62,007 bases of DNA from Hamadaea sp. (GTDB lineage: Bacteria > Actinomycetota > Actinomycetes > Mycobacteriales > Micromonosporaceae). The position numbers were made by a program, and so were the translations under genes. The notes beneath the pieces were generated by a model that saw only the letters and a list, made by a program, of their open reading frames with translations, did no database searches and was not told where the DNA came from. Within the stretch, counting starts at the first letter, position 1. The number at the start of each line of letters is the position of its first letter. Shown here one piece after another: positions 17,012 through 26,984 of this stretch. Where the stretch lies: positions 1 through 62,007 of the forward strand of contig NZ_JABFVK010000024.1 in the NCBI RefSeq assembly GCF_013362815.1. The letters run 5' to 3'.

Positions 17012-20000
17012 ATGTCGCACCGACTGCGTACGGCTCGGCGGGGACCACGTGTCCTCCGGGTCGTGCTGGCGTCCGTGCTCATCGCCGGATTCGGGGCCAC
17101 CGTACCCGTCTCCGCCGGTGCGCAGGACGTCGCGGCCGGCACCCCGCCGACCCTCAACCTGCGGGACGGGCAGACCCTCGCCGGCACCGTCAAGCTGACC
17201 GCCGGGCCGACGACCGAGAACGATTCGGTCGCGTCGCTGAAGGTCGACGGTGTCACCGTGGACTCCGCGAGGACGGCCGGCATCGCGCACCTCGCGTTCG
17301 CGATGGGCGGCAACGGCACCGAAGCCCGCTACCACAACTACATCACCGTCAACGACCGCACGGCGGAAGCGGACCGGATCTACTTCCCGGACATCCCCGG
17401 CGGTCAAAGCGCGGCGCTCGACTTTCCGGGGGACTGGCTGCGTACGGGGGTCAACACGATCACCGTCCACGCCGGGGCCAACTTCGTCGACACCACCAAC
17501 ACGGCGGCGGTCGGCTACGAGGTCCTCCCGTACGGCGAGGGCGGCCGGTGCCCGAACTACGACGACTTCCCGCTGACCAGCATCGGGCTGAGCCTGATCG
17601 GGGTGGTCGCCGACGGCGAGCAGAACGCGTTCAGCTACAGCTTCGGCGACGGCACCTGCGGCAGCTCGCCGCATCTGCTCACGCAGGACCTGACCTTCGT
17701 GGTGTCGGGCGAGATCGGCGGCACCGCCGGGCTCAGCGCCGACCTCGACACCACCACGCTGGCCAACGGGGAGCACACCGTCACCGCCACGGCGGTGTCG
17801 GGCGCGAGCGTCGCGGCGAAGGTCGCCGTGAACAACGCCCCGGCCGGTGCGCCCAAGGTGACCCCGGCCGACGGTGCTCGCGTACGCGGAAAGCAGCCGG
17901 TCGTCGCTGCGCTCCCGACCGGCGCCGACGGCGCGGTCACCGCGCTGACCATCGACGGGGCCGACGCCGAGAACGCCGAGTCCCTCGCGACCGGGACCGC
18001 AGTGCTGGGCCTGATCGTCGAGGCGGGCAACTCGATCGAGACGAAGTACCACAACTACCTGCTAGTCAACGGCAACCGTGTCGATCTCGGCGGTGACTAC
18101 GGTGTCACGGGCGCGGAACTCGTCACGGTGAAGTTCCCGCACCGATTCCTGCACCTCGGCGACAACGTGATCGAGGTGAAGACCGGGGACTACAACGGCA
18201 CCGCGAACGGAGTCACCTGCGCCAACCACGACGACTTCAAGCTCACCCGAAGTTCGGCCGCCCTGGCGCTGACCGGGGCCGGCACGGTCACCGCCGGGAC
18301 GACGTACCTGGTCACGACCGCGACGAACGGCACGGTGACGAAGGACGAAGCGACCACCGAGTCGCTCGTCCTCGGTGACGGCACGTGTGGGGCGAACAAG
18401 GAGGCGGAGTTCCACTTCGGCATCGCGGACGCGCCGACCACTACCACGATCGACACGCTCGGAGCCGGCACCGCGCACCTGCGGATGTTCATCGGCGGCA
18501 ACGGTTCCGACAACGGCTTCGACAACCAGGTCCTGGTCAACGGCATCCCGCTCGCGATGGGCATCTGGGAGAAGGAGACTGCCGACCTCGCCTTCCCGAA
18601 CGAGTGGCTCACCCCGGGCGTGAACGTGGTCGAGTTCGTCGCGGGCAGCGACCACGGCAGTGCCAACGGCGGCTGCGACAACTTCGACGACTTCACCTTG
18701 CGCGACTTCGAGCTGGCTCCGGCCGGTGCGCAGGCGTCGCCCCTCACGAAGCAGGTCGCCGGGACGAACGTCACCATCGGCAGCTCGACCTACCCGACCG
18801 GCAGCCCGGTGACCGTCTGGGTCGGCGACGGTTCATGCCGCAGCAACAACAACTACGTCCTCGACAAGACGATCCTGTTCGACGTCACCGCCGGCAACGG
18901 CGGTACGCCGGTCGCGCTGGGCCGTCGCGCGGACGTGAACACGGCGACGTTGACCGACGGGGCCCATCAGATCAAGGCGGTGGCCGACGGCAAGACCTCG
19001 ACTCGGCAGTTCACTGTGGACAACACCGCGCCGGTGGTCGAGACCAGTACGCCCGCCGAAGGTCAGAAGCTGACCGCCACGGTGGCGCTGACGGTGAAGG
19101 TCGCCGACGCTTCCGGAGTCATGGGCACCCCAGTGATCAAGCTCGACGGCAAAACGGTGACCGAGGGTACGCAGATCGGCCACGGCCTGGCGGCCGGCGC
19201 GCATACGATCGCCGTCACCGCGAGCGACATCCTGGGGAACAAGGCGACCCGCGAGATCCACTTCACCAGCGCGAGCATCCCAGATGTCCCGGCCGACCTG
19301 ACGGCGACGGTCAGCGGAGGCACCAAGCCGTCCGCGACCCTGTCGGCCACGATGCCGGGAGCCGGCGGAGGGGCGCTGACCGCCACCTTCACCAAGGCCG
19401 ACGTCGTGCTGCCGACCTCGGGTTACCAGGGCACCGCCTCGGCGCTGCCGACGACCCTCGACGTCGCCCATGACGCCACCGTCAAGGTGGAGTCGCTCCG
19501 GCCGCTCGACGGTCAGAGCGTCGACACGCCGTCCGGCCGGGACGTCGTCTTCCAGCGGTACGACCTGAACGTCGGTGCCGCCGCGACGCCGGTGCTGCGC
19601 TGGGAGGGGACGATCGACCCGGCCCGGGTGGTGGCACTGCGGGTCTGGCAGTCGTCGGCGCAGAAGTGGGTCGTCCTGACGAGCGCGCGCGGCCAAGCCG
19701 GGAAGCCGATCGTGCTGGCCGCTCAGCTGGGTGCGGAGTTCCGCGACGGTGCGACGGCGCATGTCCTGGTCACCGGGGAAGACCCGTTCGCCGACGACCT
19801 GTCGCCGCACGACTCGACCGCGCAGAACGACAAGGACAAGTTCGAGGATCCGAGCACGTACGACTTCGCGATCGCCCACTACACCGACACGCAATACCTC
19901 ACGGAAGGCGCTGCGGGCGGCACCTACGACGACTTCGACGGCACGGCGGAGCCGACCGATCTGGAGACGGCCGAGGAGCAGGCGATCTGGCAGGCGGCGT

Positions 20001-21982
20001 ACCGGTCGGAGACGCAGTGGATCGCCGACAACGCGGCCGGCCGGAAGATCGCGTACGTCGCGCACACCGGTGACGTGATCGAGAACGACTACTACGACCC
20101 GCTGGCCAGGAAGCCGGACGGCACGCTGCTGCGGCCGGGCCTCGACGAGCAGGTCACCAAGGAGCTTCAGGTCGCCTCAGGCTTCCAGAGCATCCTCGAC
20201 CGCAACGGCGTGGTGAACCAGGTGATCGCCGGAAACCACGACAACCAGCTGGGTGCCGAGACGGGCCCGGACTCGCGGTTCAGCCAGACGTTCGGCGCGA
20301 ACCGGTATTACCAGGTGGCGCAGGGCTGGCCGGCCGGATCCGAGTATCACGCATGGGACGAGGTGATCAACGCCGACGGTACGGTCACGCCGGGCAAGGA
20401 CAACCAGAACAACTACATCCTGTTCTCGGCGGGCGGCCTCGACTTCGTCGCGGTCGGGCTTTCCTACGGCGTGACGCCGCAGGAGGCGAAGTGGGCGGAC
20501 TCGGTCTTCAAGCGCTACAAGGACCGCAATGGAATCCTGCTTTCGCACGACTACCTGCGGCCGTCGACGAACCCCGACGGGCGGGGTGCGGATTTCTCCG
20601 CGCCGGACGGCTCGCCGCTGTACAAGACGGTCGTCGAGGCCAACCCCAACGTCTTCCTGGTCCTCGCCGGGCACGAGCACGGCGTGGGCACGAACCTGAA
20701 GACGAAGGTCGGCGTCACCGTCACCCACGACGTCGTGGAGCTGCTTGCGGACTACCAGTTCTACACCGTCCCTGCCGGTGAGCTATGGCCGGACAAGGTC
20801 GACGCGAACGGTGCGATCGACGTCAACGGTGACGGAACCATCGACCACAGGGCGACCGACCGGCTGCAGTTCGGCGCGAGCTTCCTGCGTCTGCTTCAGT
20901 TCGACGTCGCCCGGTCCGAGGTGCACATCGACACCTACTCGCCGTTCCTGAACGACTTCGGGGCGACCGAGTACGACATCCGCCAGGACGGCAGCCAGAC
21001 AAAGCCGCGGTACAACGGTTCGGAGGACAACCTGACCCTGCCGGTCGACCTCACCACCCGGAAGACCTCCTTCTCGACCGATTCGCTGGCGGCGTACGTG
21101 CCGTCGGGGACGATCGGGACCGACCAGGTCACGGCGAACGGCACCGCCTCGGTGACGTGGCCGGGGCTCGCTCCGGCGACCTCCTACGGCTGGATCGTCT
21201 CGGCCGAGAGCGCCGACGGCGGCGTCGCGGTGGCGCAGCCCGCCGTCTTCCGTACGCCGAAGGGCCGCCCGACGCTGACCGCCACCACCGCTCCGGTGGA
21301 GTGGGGGACCGCCGCAGCCGTCACGGTCAAGCTCGCCGCCGACGGCGTACCGGTGACGGGCTCGGTGGAGCTACGCGAAGGCGACAAGGTACGCGGTTCG
21401 GCCGCCCTGGCCGCGGACAGCCTGACGTTCCCGCTCCCAGTCGGGCTCTCCGCCGGTACGCATGAGCTGACCGTGTCCTACTCGGGCAACGACCAGCTCG
21501 AGACGGTGCAGACCTCGGTCACGGTGACGGTGAACCTGCCACCGGCGTGGAACGCGACGACGTCGTACAAGGCGAACGCCAAGGTCAGCTACGACGGCAA
21601 GGCGTACCTGGCCGCGTGGCACTCCAAGAACGCCAAGCCCGGCGACCCGGCCGGGGCCTGGCAGGAGCTCGCGATGACCGAGGAGGGCACGGCGGTCTGG
21701 ACGGCGTCGCGCATCTTCACGGCGGGTGACGTCGTGGCGTACGAGGGCAAGACGTACAAGGCGCTGTGGTGGACGCGGAATCAGCAGCCGGGCAACCCGT
21801 CCGGGGCGTGGGCCGAAGTGGCTCCGACTCCGCCGGACAACAGCCCGGCAACGTGGACGCCGACCACCATCTACCACGTCGGTGACCGGGTCACCTACGA
21901 CGGTCACAGTTACGAGGCCAAGTGGTGGAACCGCAATCAGGCACCCGGAGCCGCTAACGGGCCCTGGGAACTGATCAAGTAA
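17012..21982 (+). CDS. Very large secreted metallophosphoesterase with repeat domains and three CBM5/12 modules
   Basis: A 1656-residue exported protein. Signal peptide about 1-38. Residues about 45-700 hold three copies of an unnamed domain, each with a HNYxxVN or DNQxxVN strand (near 106, 345, 503), an NxDDF element (near 183, 406, 558) and a GDGTC/GDGSC turn. Ig-like segments follow (about 680-940). The metallophosphoesterase domain spans about 945-1320: HYTDTQYL near 952, GDVIEND near 1018, GNHDN near 1073, SHDY near 1173, GHEHG near 1220. After FN3/Ig-like parts, three chitin/cellulose-binding CBM5/12 repeats end the protein (about 1513-1553, 1566-1607, 1620-1656; motifs WHSKN/WWTRN/WWNRN). 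ATG at 17012 follows AAGGAGA. Substrate unknown: nucleotides, phospholipid or phosphorylated polymer are possible. Confidence 0.9.
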   Translation: MSHRLRTARRGPRVLRVVLASVLIAGFGATVPVSAGAQDVAAGTPPTLNLRDGQTLAGTVKLTAGPTTENDSVASLKVDGVTVDSARTAGIAHLAFAMGGNGTEARYHNYITVNDRTAEADRIYFPDIPGGQSAALDFPGDWLRTGVNTITVHAGANFVDTTNTAAVGYEVLPYGEGGRCPNYDDFPLTSIGLSLIGVVADGEQNAFSYSFGDGTCGSSPHLLTQDLTFVVSGEIGGTAGLSADLDTTTLANGEHTVTATAVSGASVAAKVAVNNAPAGAPKVTPADGARVRGKQPVVAALPTGADGAVTALTIDGADAENAESLATGTAVLGLIVEAGNSIETKYHNYLLVNGNRVDLGGDYGVTGAELVTVKFPHRFLHLGDNVIEVKTGDYNGTANGVTCANHDDFKLTRSSAALALTGAGTVTAGTTYLVTTATNGTVTKDEATTESLVLGDGTCGANKEAEFHFGIADAPTTTTIDTLGAGTAHLRMFIGGNGSDNGFDNQVLVNGIPLAMGIWEKETADLAFPNEWLTPGVNVVEFVAGSDHGSANGGCDNFDDFTLRDFELAPAGAQASPLTKQVAGTNVTIGSSTYPTGSPVTVWVGDGSCRSNNNYVLDKTILFDVTAGNGGTPVALGRRADVNTATLTDGAHQIKAVADGKTSTRQFTVDNTAPVVETSTPAEGQKLTATVALTVKVADASGVMGTPVIKLDGKTVTEGTQIGHGLAAGAHTIAVTASDILGNKATREIHFTSASIPDVPADLTATVSGGTKPSATLSATMPGAGGGALTATFTKADVVLPTSGYQGTASALPTTLDVAHDATVKVESLRPLDGQSVDTPSGRDVVFQRYDLNVGAAATPVLRWEGTIDPARVVALRVWQSSAQKWVVLTSARGQAGKPIVLAAQLGAEFRDGATAHVLVTGEDPFADDLSPHDSTAQNDKDKFEDPSTYDFAIAHYTDTQYLTEGAAGGTYDDFDGTAEPTDLETAEEQAIWQAAYRSETQWIADNAAGRKIAYVAHTGDVIENDYYDPLARKPDGTLLRPGLDEQVTKELQVASGFQSILDRNGVVNQVIAGNHDNQLGAETGPDSRFSQTFGANRYYQVAQGWPAGSEYHAWDEVINADGTVTPGKDNQNNYILFSAGGLDFVAVGLSYGVTPQEAKWADSVFKRYKDRNGILLSHDYLRPSTNPDGRGADFSAPDGSPLYKTVVEANPNVFLVLAGHEHGVGTNLKTKVGVTVTHDVVELLADYQFYTVPAGELWPDKVDANGAIDVNGDGTIDHRATDRLQFGASFLRLLQFDVARSEVHIDTYSPFLNDFGATEYDIRQDGSQTKPRYNGSEDNLTLPVDLTTRKTSFSTDSLAAYVPSGTIGTDQVTANGTASVTWPGLAPATSYGWIVSAESADGGVAVAQPAVFRTPKGRPTLTATTAPVEWGTAAAVTVKLAADGVPVTGSVELREGDKVRGSAALAADSLTFPLPVGLSAGTHELTVSYSGNDQLETVQTSVTVTVNLPPAWNATTSYKANAKVSYDGKAYLAAWHSKNAKPGDPAGAWQELAMTEEGTAVWTASRIFTAGDVVAYEGKTYKALWWTRNQQPGNPSGAWAEVAPTPPDNSPATWTPTTIYHVGDRVTYDGHSYEAKWWNRNQAPGAANGPWELIK

Positions 21983-21995
21983 GGCAGCTCAGGTA

Positions 21996-22062
21996 CGCGT
22001 TGATCATGAACCTAAGGTCCGGCTTTGGCCTTCGGCCGGACCTTAGGTTCATGATCAACGCG
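21996..22062. repeat. GATC-capped inverted repeat, class C, perfect 28-base stem (locus 6)
   Basis: The longest perfect stem of the family: 21996-22023 pairs fully with 22035-22062 around an 11-base loop. The outer word CGTTGATCATG is shared with loci 1 and 12. It fills the 88-base gap between two convergent genes. Suitable as a bidirectional terminator structure, without U-tract. Confidence 0.95.
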
Positions 22063-22070
22063 GCGACGGC

Positions 22071-24962
22071 TCAGCGCAGGAACCGGTCCTCGGCCTCGTC
22101 GGCGGGGACCGGTTCGGCGAACAGATGCCCCTGCCCGTACGCACAACCGAGGCGTACCAGGTGATCGCGTTGCTCCGTGGTCTCCACGCCTTCGGCGATG
22201 AGCCGCAGACCCAGCTTGTGTCCCATGAGGATGATCGAGTCGACGAGGTCGCCGCTCTTGACGTCCTGGCCGAGCCGGGAGACGAATGACTTGTCGATCT
22301 TCAGGGCGTCGATGGGCAATCGGTGCAGCGCCTCCAGGGACGAGTACCCGGTGCCGAAGTCGTCTATGTAGAGCTCGCAGCCCAGCGCGTGGATCTCCTC
22401 GAGGAAGGTCCGGGCCTGGGACACGTCACGCATGACGACGCTCTCCGTGAGTTCGAGGGCCAGCCAGCCGCCGTCGATCCCGGAGGCGAGGATGCACTCG
22501 GTGAGCGTGCCGAGCAGGGTCCGTGTCCACAGTTGACGGTGGGACACGTTCACGCTCACTCGCAGGTCCCGGCCCGCCGCCTCGCGCCACCCGGCGAGCC
22601 GACGGCAGACGTCGGCGAGGATCTGCTGACCGATGCCGATGACGAGCCCCGTCTCCTCGGCGATCGGCAGGAACCCCGCCGGGTCGAGCAAACCACGGGT
22701 CGGGTGCTCCCAGCGGGCCAGCGCCTCGAATCCGTCGATCCGGCCGGTCGGCAGGTGCACGATGGGCTGCACGAAGGTCTGGATCTCGTGCCGTTCGAGG
22801 GCCCGCCGCAGCTCCGACTCGACTTGCAGACGGCGTACAGCCTTGGTGCGCATCGAGTCGTCGAAGACGGCCTGGGAGCCCTTCAGCCGGGACTTCGCCG
22901 TGTACATCGCGATGTCGGCGTCCCGGACGAGATCTTCGGCGGTGGCGGCCGACGAGTCGCCGAAGGTGACGCCGATGCTCGCCGTCACCACAACGTCGTG
23001 CCCCTGGACGTGGAACGGTTCGGCCAGGCTCGTCTGCAGGCGCTGGGCGACCTCGTTGGCGTCGGTGTTCTCGGCGATGTCGTCGAGCAGGATGAGGAAC
23101 TCGTCCCCGCCGAACCGGGCCGCGGTGTCCGAGGCCCGGAGGTTCTCGTTGATTCGCGCGGCGACCTCGACCAGCAGACCGTCGCCGGCCCCGTGCCCGA
23201 GGCTGTCGTTGACCACCTTGAACCCGTCTACGTCGAGGAAGAGAACGGCGAACTGGCGGCCGGGCGTACGCCGTCGCTGGCGGATCGCCTGGCGCAGCCG
23301 ATCGAGGAACAACGTGCGGTTCGGCAGGCCGGTCAGCCCGTCGTAGAGCGCGGCGGCCCGGAGCTGTTCCTTGCCCAATCGCAGGTCGCGCACCATCCGG
23401 TCGTAGTCCAGGGTGTGCGACAACAGGGCGGCCCAGTGGTTGACCGGCTCTCGCCCGGTCTCGACCGCGCGTACTGCGGTGTCGGCGACGGCTAGCAGCC
23501 CCCAGTCGCTGGCGTCGACCTTCACCGGGACGACGAAGACGATGCCCTCGGGCAGCCGGCCGGCGACGTCGAGCAGGTACGCCGGGGGGAAGGCGGTGAC
23601 GTCGAGCCGAGTCGGCACCTCCGGCGCGATCCCGTCCTTGAGGTACGCCCCCGCCACCTCCAACGTCGTGCCCGTGCCGGTCCACAGCCCCAGACAGCCG
23701 GCCTGAGCCGGCGTACGCGCGAGCCAGCCGAGCCCACGGGGATCGTCCCGGTGGCCGCGCAGCAGTCCGGTGCTCACCTCGTACTGCTGGCTCAGCGTCT
23801 TCTGGAGGTAGACGTTGTCGAGGAATTCGGCCCGGCCGTGCGCCTGCATCATCGCCCGCATCAGCGGCCCGGCCGGACTGTCCTGTTCGGACACGGTGGT
23901 GACCATGTCCATGAGGATCTCGGGCCGTCCGCTCGCCTGGGCCAGCCGCTGGAGGGCGGCCGACAGGCCGGGCGCGGGCGCCGGCCCGATCGCGTCCGCG
24001 ACGGCCGCCACGTCCCGGTCGACGGCCGCGCTGGGCACCTCGGGCGGCACCGGAGCGACTGCCGCTCGCAATTGTTCGGCCACCGTCGACGAGGCCGGCC
24101 CCGGTACGCATCCGCAGGATTCGCGGACGACCAGCGCCGTCGGAACGTGGTGATGCGCGGTGGGCTCACCGGAGCCGTGCAGGAGCCGGGCCAGCTCGGC
24201 GACTGCCGTCCGGCCGAGCAGCTGCACCGGCTGCCGAACGGTCGTCAGCGGGGGATCGGCATACGCCGCCACCCGTTGATCGTCGAAGCCGATGATCGCC
24301 TGATCCTGCGGCAGGACCAGACCCTCCGCCTGCAGGATGGTCATGATCCCCACGGCATTCGCGTCGGTGCCGGTGATCAGCGCGGTCGACGGGATGCCGG
24401 CCGCCACCATCTGCCGCCCGGCCGCCTCACCACCGCCTTCGTGATTGTCGCCGGCCTCGAAGACGAGAGCGGGATCGAAGTCGATGCCGTGCGCGATCAA
24501 CGCCTCGCGGTACGCCTCCAGGCGCTCCCGGACGTCGGTCGCGCCGAGGAACCCGGCGAACGCGATGCGCTGGTGCCCGTGGCCGATCAGGTGATCCACG
24601 GATGCGCGTACGCCGGCGCGGTTGTCCGGCACGACGACCGGGCAGTCGAGATCGGTGACCTCGTAGCCGACCGCCACTACCGGCCGCCCGGACTCCTGGA
24701 CGCTCTTGAGGTACGCCGACCCGGCCGCGCGGAGGATCACCACGACTCCGGCGATGTGGTCGGCCCCGACGAGGTGCCGCAGGTCGGGCGGGCGCTCGAT
24801 CTCCGTCTGCTCGGTGCCCGCCTCCGAGGTCTGCATCGCGAGCACGTTCGCGCCGAGCTCCCGGCCGGCCCGGGCGATGCCCGCCATGATGCCGCCGAAG
24901 TACCACCCGCCGAGGTACGGCGAGAGCACGCCTAGCGTGAGCTCCGTGGACATCAGCGACAT
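22071..24962 (-). CDS. LacI-type sugar-sensor domain fused to GGDEF and EAL domains
   Basis: A 963-residue protein with no signal peptide, no membrane helix and no helix-turn-helix. Residues about 8-275 match the LacI/GalR ligand-binding fold (TLGVLSPYLGGWYFGGIM, RIAFAGFLGATDVRERLEAYREAL, AIIGFDDQRVA, PLTTVRQPVQLLG). A helical/GAF-like middle follows (about 290-535). GGDEF (about 545-705) has intact RFGGDEF and an I-site RASD five residues before it. EAL (about 720-960) keeps FEALARW, ELTESVV, DDFGTGYS, LKIDKSFV and AEGVET, so it looks competent for both making and cleaving c-di-GMP. A cytoplasmic solute therefore may steer c-di-GMP directly. Start could be 24962 or the ATG at 24953. Ends convergently at a 28-base stem. 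Confidence 0.92.
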   Translation of the reverse strand: MSLMSTELTLGVLSPYLGGWYFGGIMAGIARAGRELGANVLAMQTSEAGTEQTEIERPPDLRHLVGADHIAGVVVILRAAGSAYLKSVQESGRPVVAVGYEVTDLDCPVVVPDNRAGVRASVDHLIGHGHQRIAFAGFLGATDVRERLEAYREALIAHGIDFDPALVFEAGDNHEGGGEAAGRQMVAAGIPSTALITGTDANAVGIMTILQAEGLVLPQDQAIIGFDDQRVAAYADPPLTTVRQPVQLLGRTAVAELARLLHGSGEPTAHHHVPTALVVRESCGCVPGPASSTVAEQLRAAVAPVPPEVPSAAVDRDVAAVADAIGPAPAPGLSAALQRLAQASGRPEILMDMVTTVSEQDSPAGPLMRAMMQAHGRAEFLDNVYLQKTLSQQYEVSTGLLRGHRDDPRGLGWLARTPAQAGCLGLWTGTGTTLEVAGAYLKDGIAPEVPTRLDVTAFPPAYLLDVAGRLPEGIVFVVPVKVDASDWGLLAVADTAVRAVETGREPVNHWAALLSHTLDYDRMVRDLRLGKEQLRAAALYDGLTGLPNRTLFLDRLRQAIRQRRRTPGRQFAVLFLDVDGFKVVNDSLGHGAGDGLLVEVAARINENLRASDTAARFGGDEFLILLDDIAENTDANEVAQRLQTSLAEPFHVQGHDVVVTASIGVTFGDSSAATAEDLVRDADIAMYTAKSRLKGSQAVFDDSMRTKAVRRLQVESELRRALERHEIQTFVQPIVHLPTGRIDGFEALARWEHPTRGLLDPAGFLPIAEETGLVIGIGQQILADVCRRLAGWREAAGRDLRVSVNVSHRQLWTRTLLGTLTECILASGIDGGWLALELTESVVMRDVSQARTFLEEIHALGCELYIDDFGTGYSSLEALHRLPIDALKIDKSFVSRLGQDVKSGDLVDSIILMGHKLGLRLIAEGVETTEQRDHLVRLGCAYGQGHLFAEPVPADEAEDRFLR

Positions 24963-25127
24963 GGTATGCCCGAAACGGTGGCGGGCCTAACCTCCGCGCG
25001 GCCGAAGAATCGAGGGAACTGCCCGATATGTCGCCTTAGGCGTGCACTGCGTTGTGCGTACCCCTGGAGAAACGCGCGGAGGCTGGGCGTCACGCGGACG
25101 CCCAGCCCCACGGACCTGCCGGTGGCC

Positions 25128-25997
25128 TCAGGCGAGGTCGAGACGCGGAACGACCCGCTCGACGAACTCGCTGGTGAACTCGACCGGATGCCGGTCGGGC
25201 ATGACCTGGATCTCGGCCGCCCCGAGCCCGGCGTATGCCTCGGCCTCGGCCACGAAGGCGTCTACATCGGACAGCGCGGGCCGGGTCATGAGCACGGTCT
25301 TGGTGATCGTGTCGTAATCGCGGCCTTCGTCGTCGCAATGCCGGCGCAGGACGTCGAGCTTGTGCGCGATCGCCTCCGGACCCACCCCGAAGAGGTTGCA
25401 GGCGTCCGCGTAGCGAGCGACCAGCCGGAGGGTCTTCTGCTCGCCGCCACCGCCGATCAGGATCGGAGGATGCGGCTGCTGGAGCGGCGCGGGCGAGCAG
25501 AGCGTCTCGGCGAGCTGGTAGTGCTTGCCCTCGAACGGCCCGTTGTCGTCACTCCAGAACTGTCGGCAGATCTGGAGCGTCTCCTCAAGGCGCTCGAACC
25601 GCTCGCCGACCGGAACCACCGGAATACCCAGCGCGGCCTGCTCCCGCTCGTACCAGGACGCGCCGAGCGCGAGCCGGGACCGGCCCCCGGACAGCACGTC
25701 GAGGGTGGTCACGATCTTCGCGAGGACCCCGGGGTTGCGGTACATGACGCCGGTGACCAGCAGGCCGAGGGTCATGCGCTCGGTGATCGCGGCAAGGTAG
25801 CCGAGCGTTGTATATCCCTCGAGCATCGGCTCCTCGGCCGTGCTGGTCGGCGTCTGCATCTGGAAGAAGTGGTCCATCACCGTGAACGACGAGAACCCGG
25901 ACTCTTCGGCCAGCCGGGCGGTCTGAGCCAGCGTCGGCGCGATCGCCGCGGGTTCGGCCGGGATGGTGAAGTTCCAGTAGTGCAGACCGAGTCTCAT
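25128..25997 (-). CDS. LLM-class (F420-dependent type) oxidoreductase
   Basis: A 289-residue luciferase-like TIM barrel: MRLGLHYWNF, TARLAEESGFSSFTVMDHFF, TLGLLVTGVMYRNPGVLAKIVTTLDVLSGGRSRLALGASW and PPILIGGGGEQKTLRLVARYADACN are typical of F420-dependent TIGR03560-like members. The ATG at 25995-25997 is preceded by AGGTGA and is preferred to a GTG five codons upstream. Substrate unknown. It follows the proline-rich membrane protein by 19 bases and is probably cotranscribed with it. Confidence 0.9.
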   Translation of the reverse strand: MRLGLHYWNFTIPAEPAAIAPTLAQTARLAEESGFSSFTVMDHFFQMQTPTSTAEEPMLEGYTTLGYLAAITERMTLGLLVTGVMYRNPGVLAKIVTTLDVLSGGRSRLALGASWYEREQAALGIPVVPVGERFERLEETLQICRQFWSDDNGPFEGKHYQLAETLCSPAPLQQPHPPILIGGGGEQKTLRLVARYADACNLFGVGPEAIAHKLDVLRRHCDDEGRDYDTITKTVLMTRPALSDVDAFVAEAEAYAGLGAAEIQVMPDRHPVEFTSEFVERVVPRLDLA

Positions 25998-26016
25998 CGA
26001 GTCACCTGCCACTTTC

Positions 26017-26883
26017 CTAGTACTGCATCACGCAGTAGACGACGGTCGGATGGGTGAACCGGTACCACCGGTTCCACTTGTACTTGGTAGTGCAGCGGTC
26101 GCCGTTGGACGCGCCCGGCACGATGTCGATGACGTGAACAGTGCCTTTCGCTTTGCACTTCGACGCCGCGACGACCCAGCCGGACCCCTTGGGGAACTTG
26201 TAGCAGTAGGTCTCGACCAGATACAGCGCCAGGCAGAGCCGATAGCCGTCGACGGTGATGTACGGCGATTCGGGGTCGCTGCAGGTGCCCTGCGAGTAGT
26301 CCGTGGACAACACCTTATAGGTACCGCGGCTGCCGTTGCAGTTGCCGATTCCGAGGAAGTCGCCCTGCTCGTTGACGGAGATGCAGTCGCCGACCTCGAC
26401 CGGCGAAGGCGGCGGGGCGGCTTCGGTCGTCTCGACCACGGTCGGCGGCGAATACGACTCGGACGGGTACGCATAGCTCGACTCGGTGGGCGAGGTGGAG
26501 GAGTGGGCGACCGGATCCTTGGAGTCTCGCAAGAGGAACCAGCCGCCGGCGCCCAGGCACCCGCCGACGAGGCAGAGCGCGAGGATGCCGCCGACGATGC
26601 CCAGGACCAGGCCCGTCTTCTTCTTGGGCGGCGGTCCCGGCGGGCCGAGCGGAGCGCCCGGAGGCACCGGCGGACCCAGCGGCGGGACCGGAGCGCCGGT
26701 GCTGAGCGTGGGATAAACGGCAGTCGGTTCCGTACCCGGGCGGTTCACCGGCGAACCGGGGTACGCCGGCGAACCGGGATATCCCGGCGCCGGCGGTTGC
26801 TGCTGGTAGCCGGGCTGGTTCCACTCCGGAGGCTGGTTCCACTCCGGATAGCCAGGCTGATTCGGCGGAGGGGGTGTGGTCAC
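26017..26883 (-). CDS. Proline-rich single-pass membrane protein with Cys-rich extracellular domain
   Basis: About 288 residues. The N-terminal 90 residues are a Pro/Gly/Tyr/Gln-rich cytoplasmic tail (PEWNQP repeats, PGSPAYPGSPV), followed by PPPKKK and a membrane helix (TGLVLGIVGGILALCLVGGC). After a Ser/Thr/Pro linker the extracellular part carries a VEVGDCISV start and about eight Cys, likely disulphide bonded. This build is common in actinomycetes; function unknown. GTG at 26883 (VTTPPPPN) is favoured; a GTG nine codons further upstream is possible. Confidence 0.82.
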   Translation of the reverse strand: MTTPPPPNQPGYPEWNQPPEWNQPGYQQQPPAPGYPGSPAYPGSPVNRPGTEPTAVYPTLSTGAPVPPLGPPVPPGAPLGPPGPPPKKKTGLVLGIVGGILALCLVGGCLGAGGWFLLRDSKDPVAHSSTSPTESSYAYPSESYSPPTVVETTEAAPPPSPVEVGDCISVNEQGDFLGIGNCNGSRGTYKVLSTDYSQGTCSDPESPYITVDGYRLCLALYLVETYCYKFPKGSGWVVAASKCKAKGTVHVIDIVPGASNGDRCTTKYKWNRWYRFTHPTVVYCVMQY

Positions 26884-26984
26884 CCGCCGAGTGTCACACA
26901 GGTGATCCACAGCTCGCCAACCGCCGGAGGGCGGGACAGCCGTCCGGCCGTCCCGCCCTCGTTCATCTATCGGCTATGCGACTT

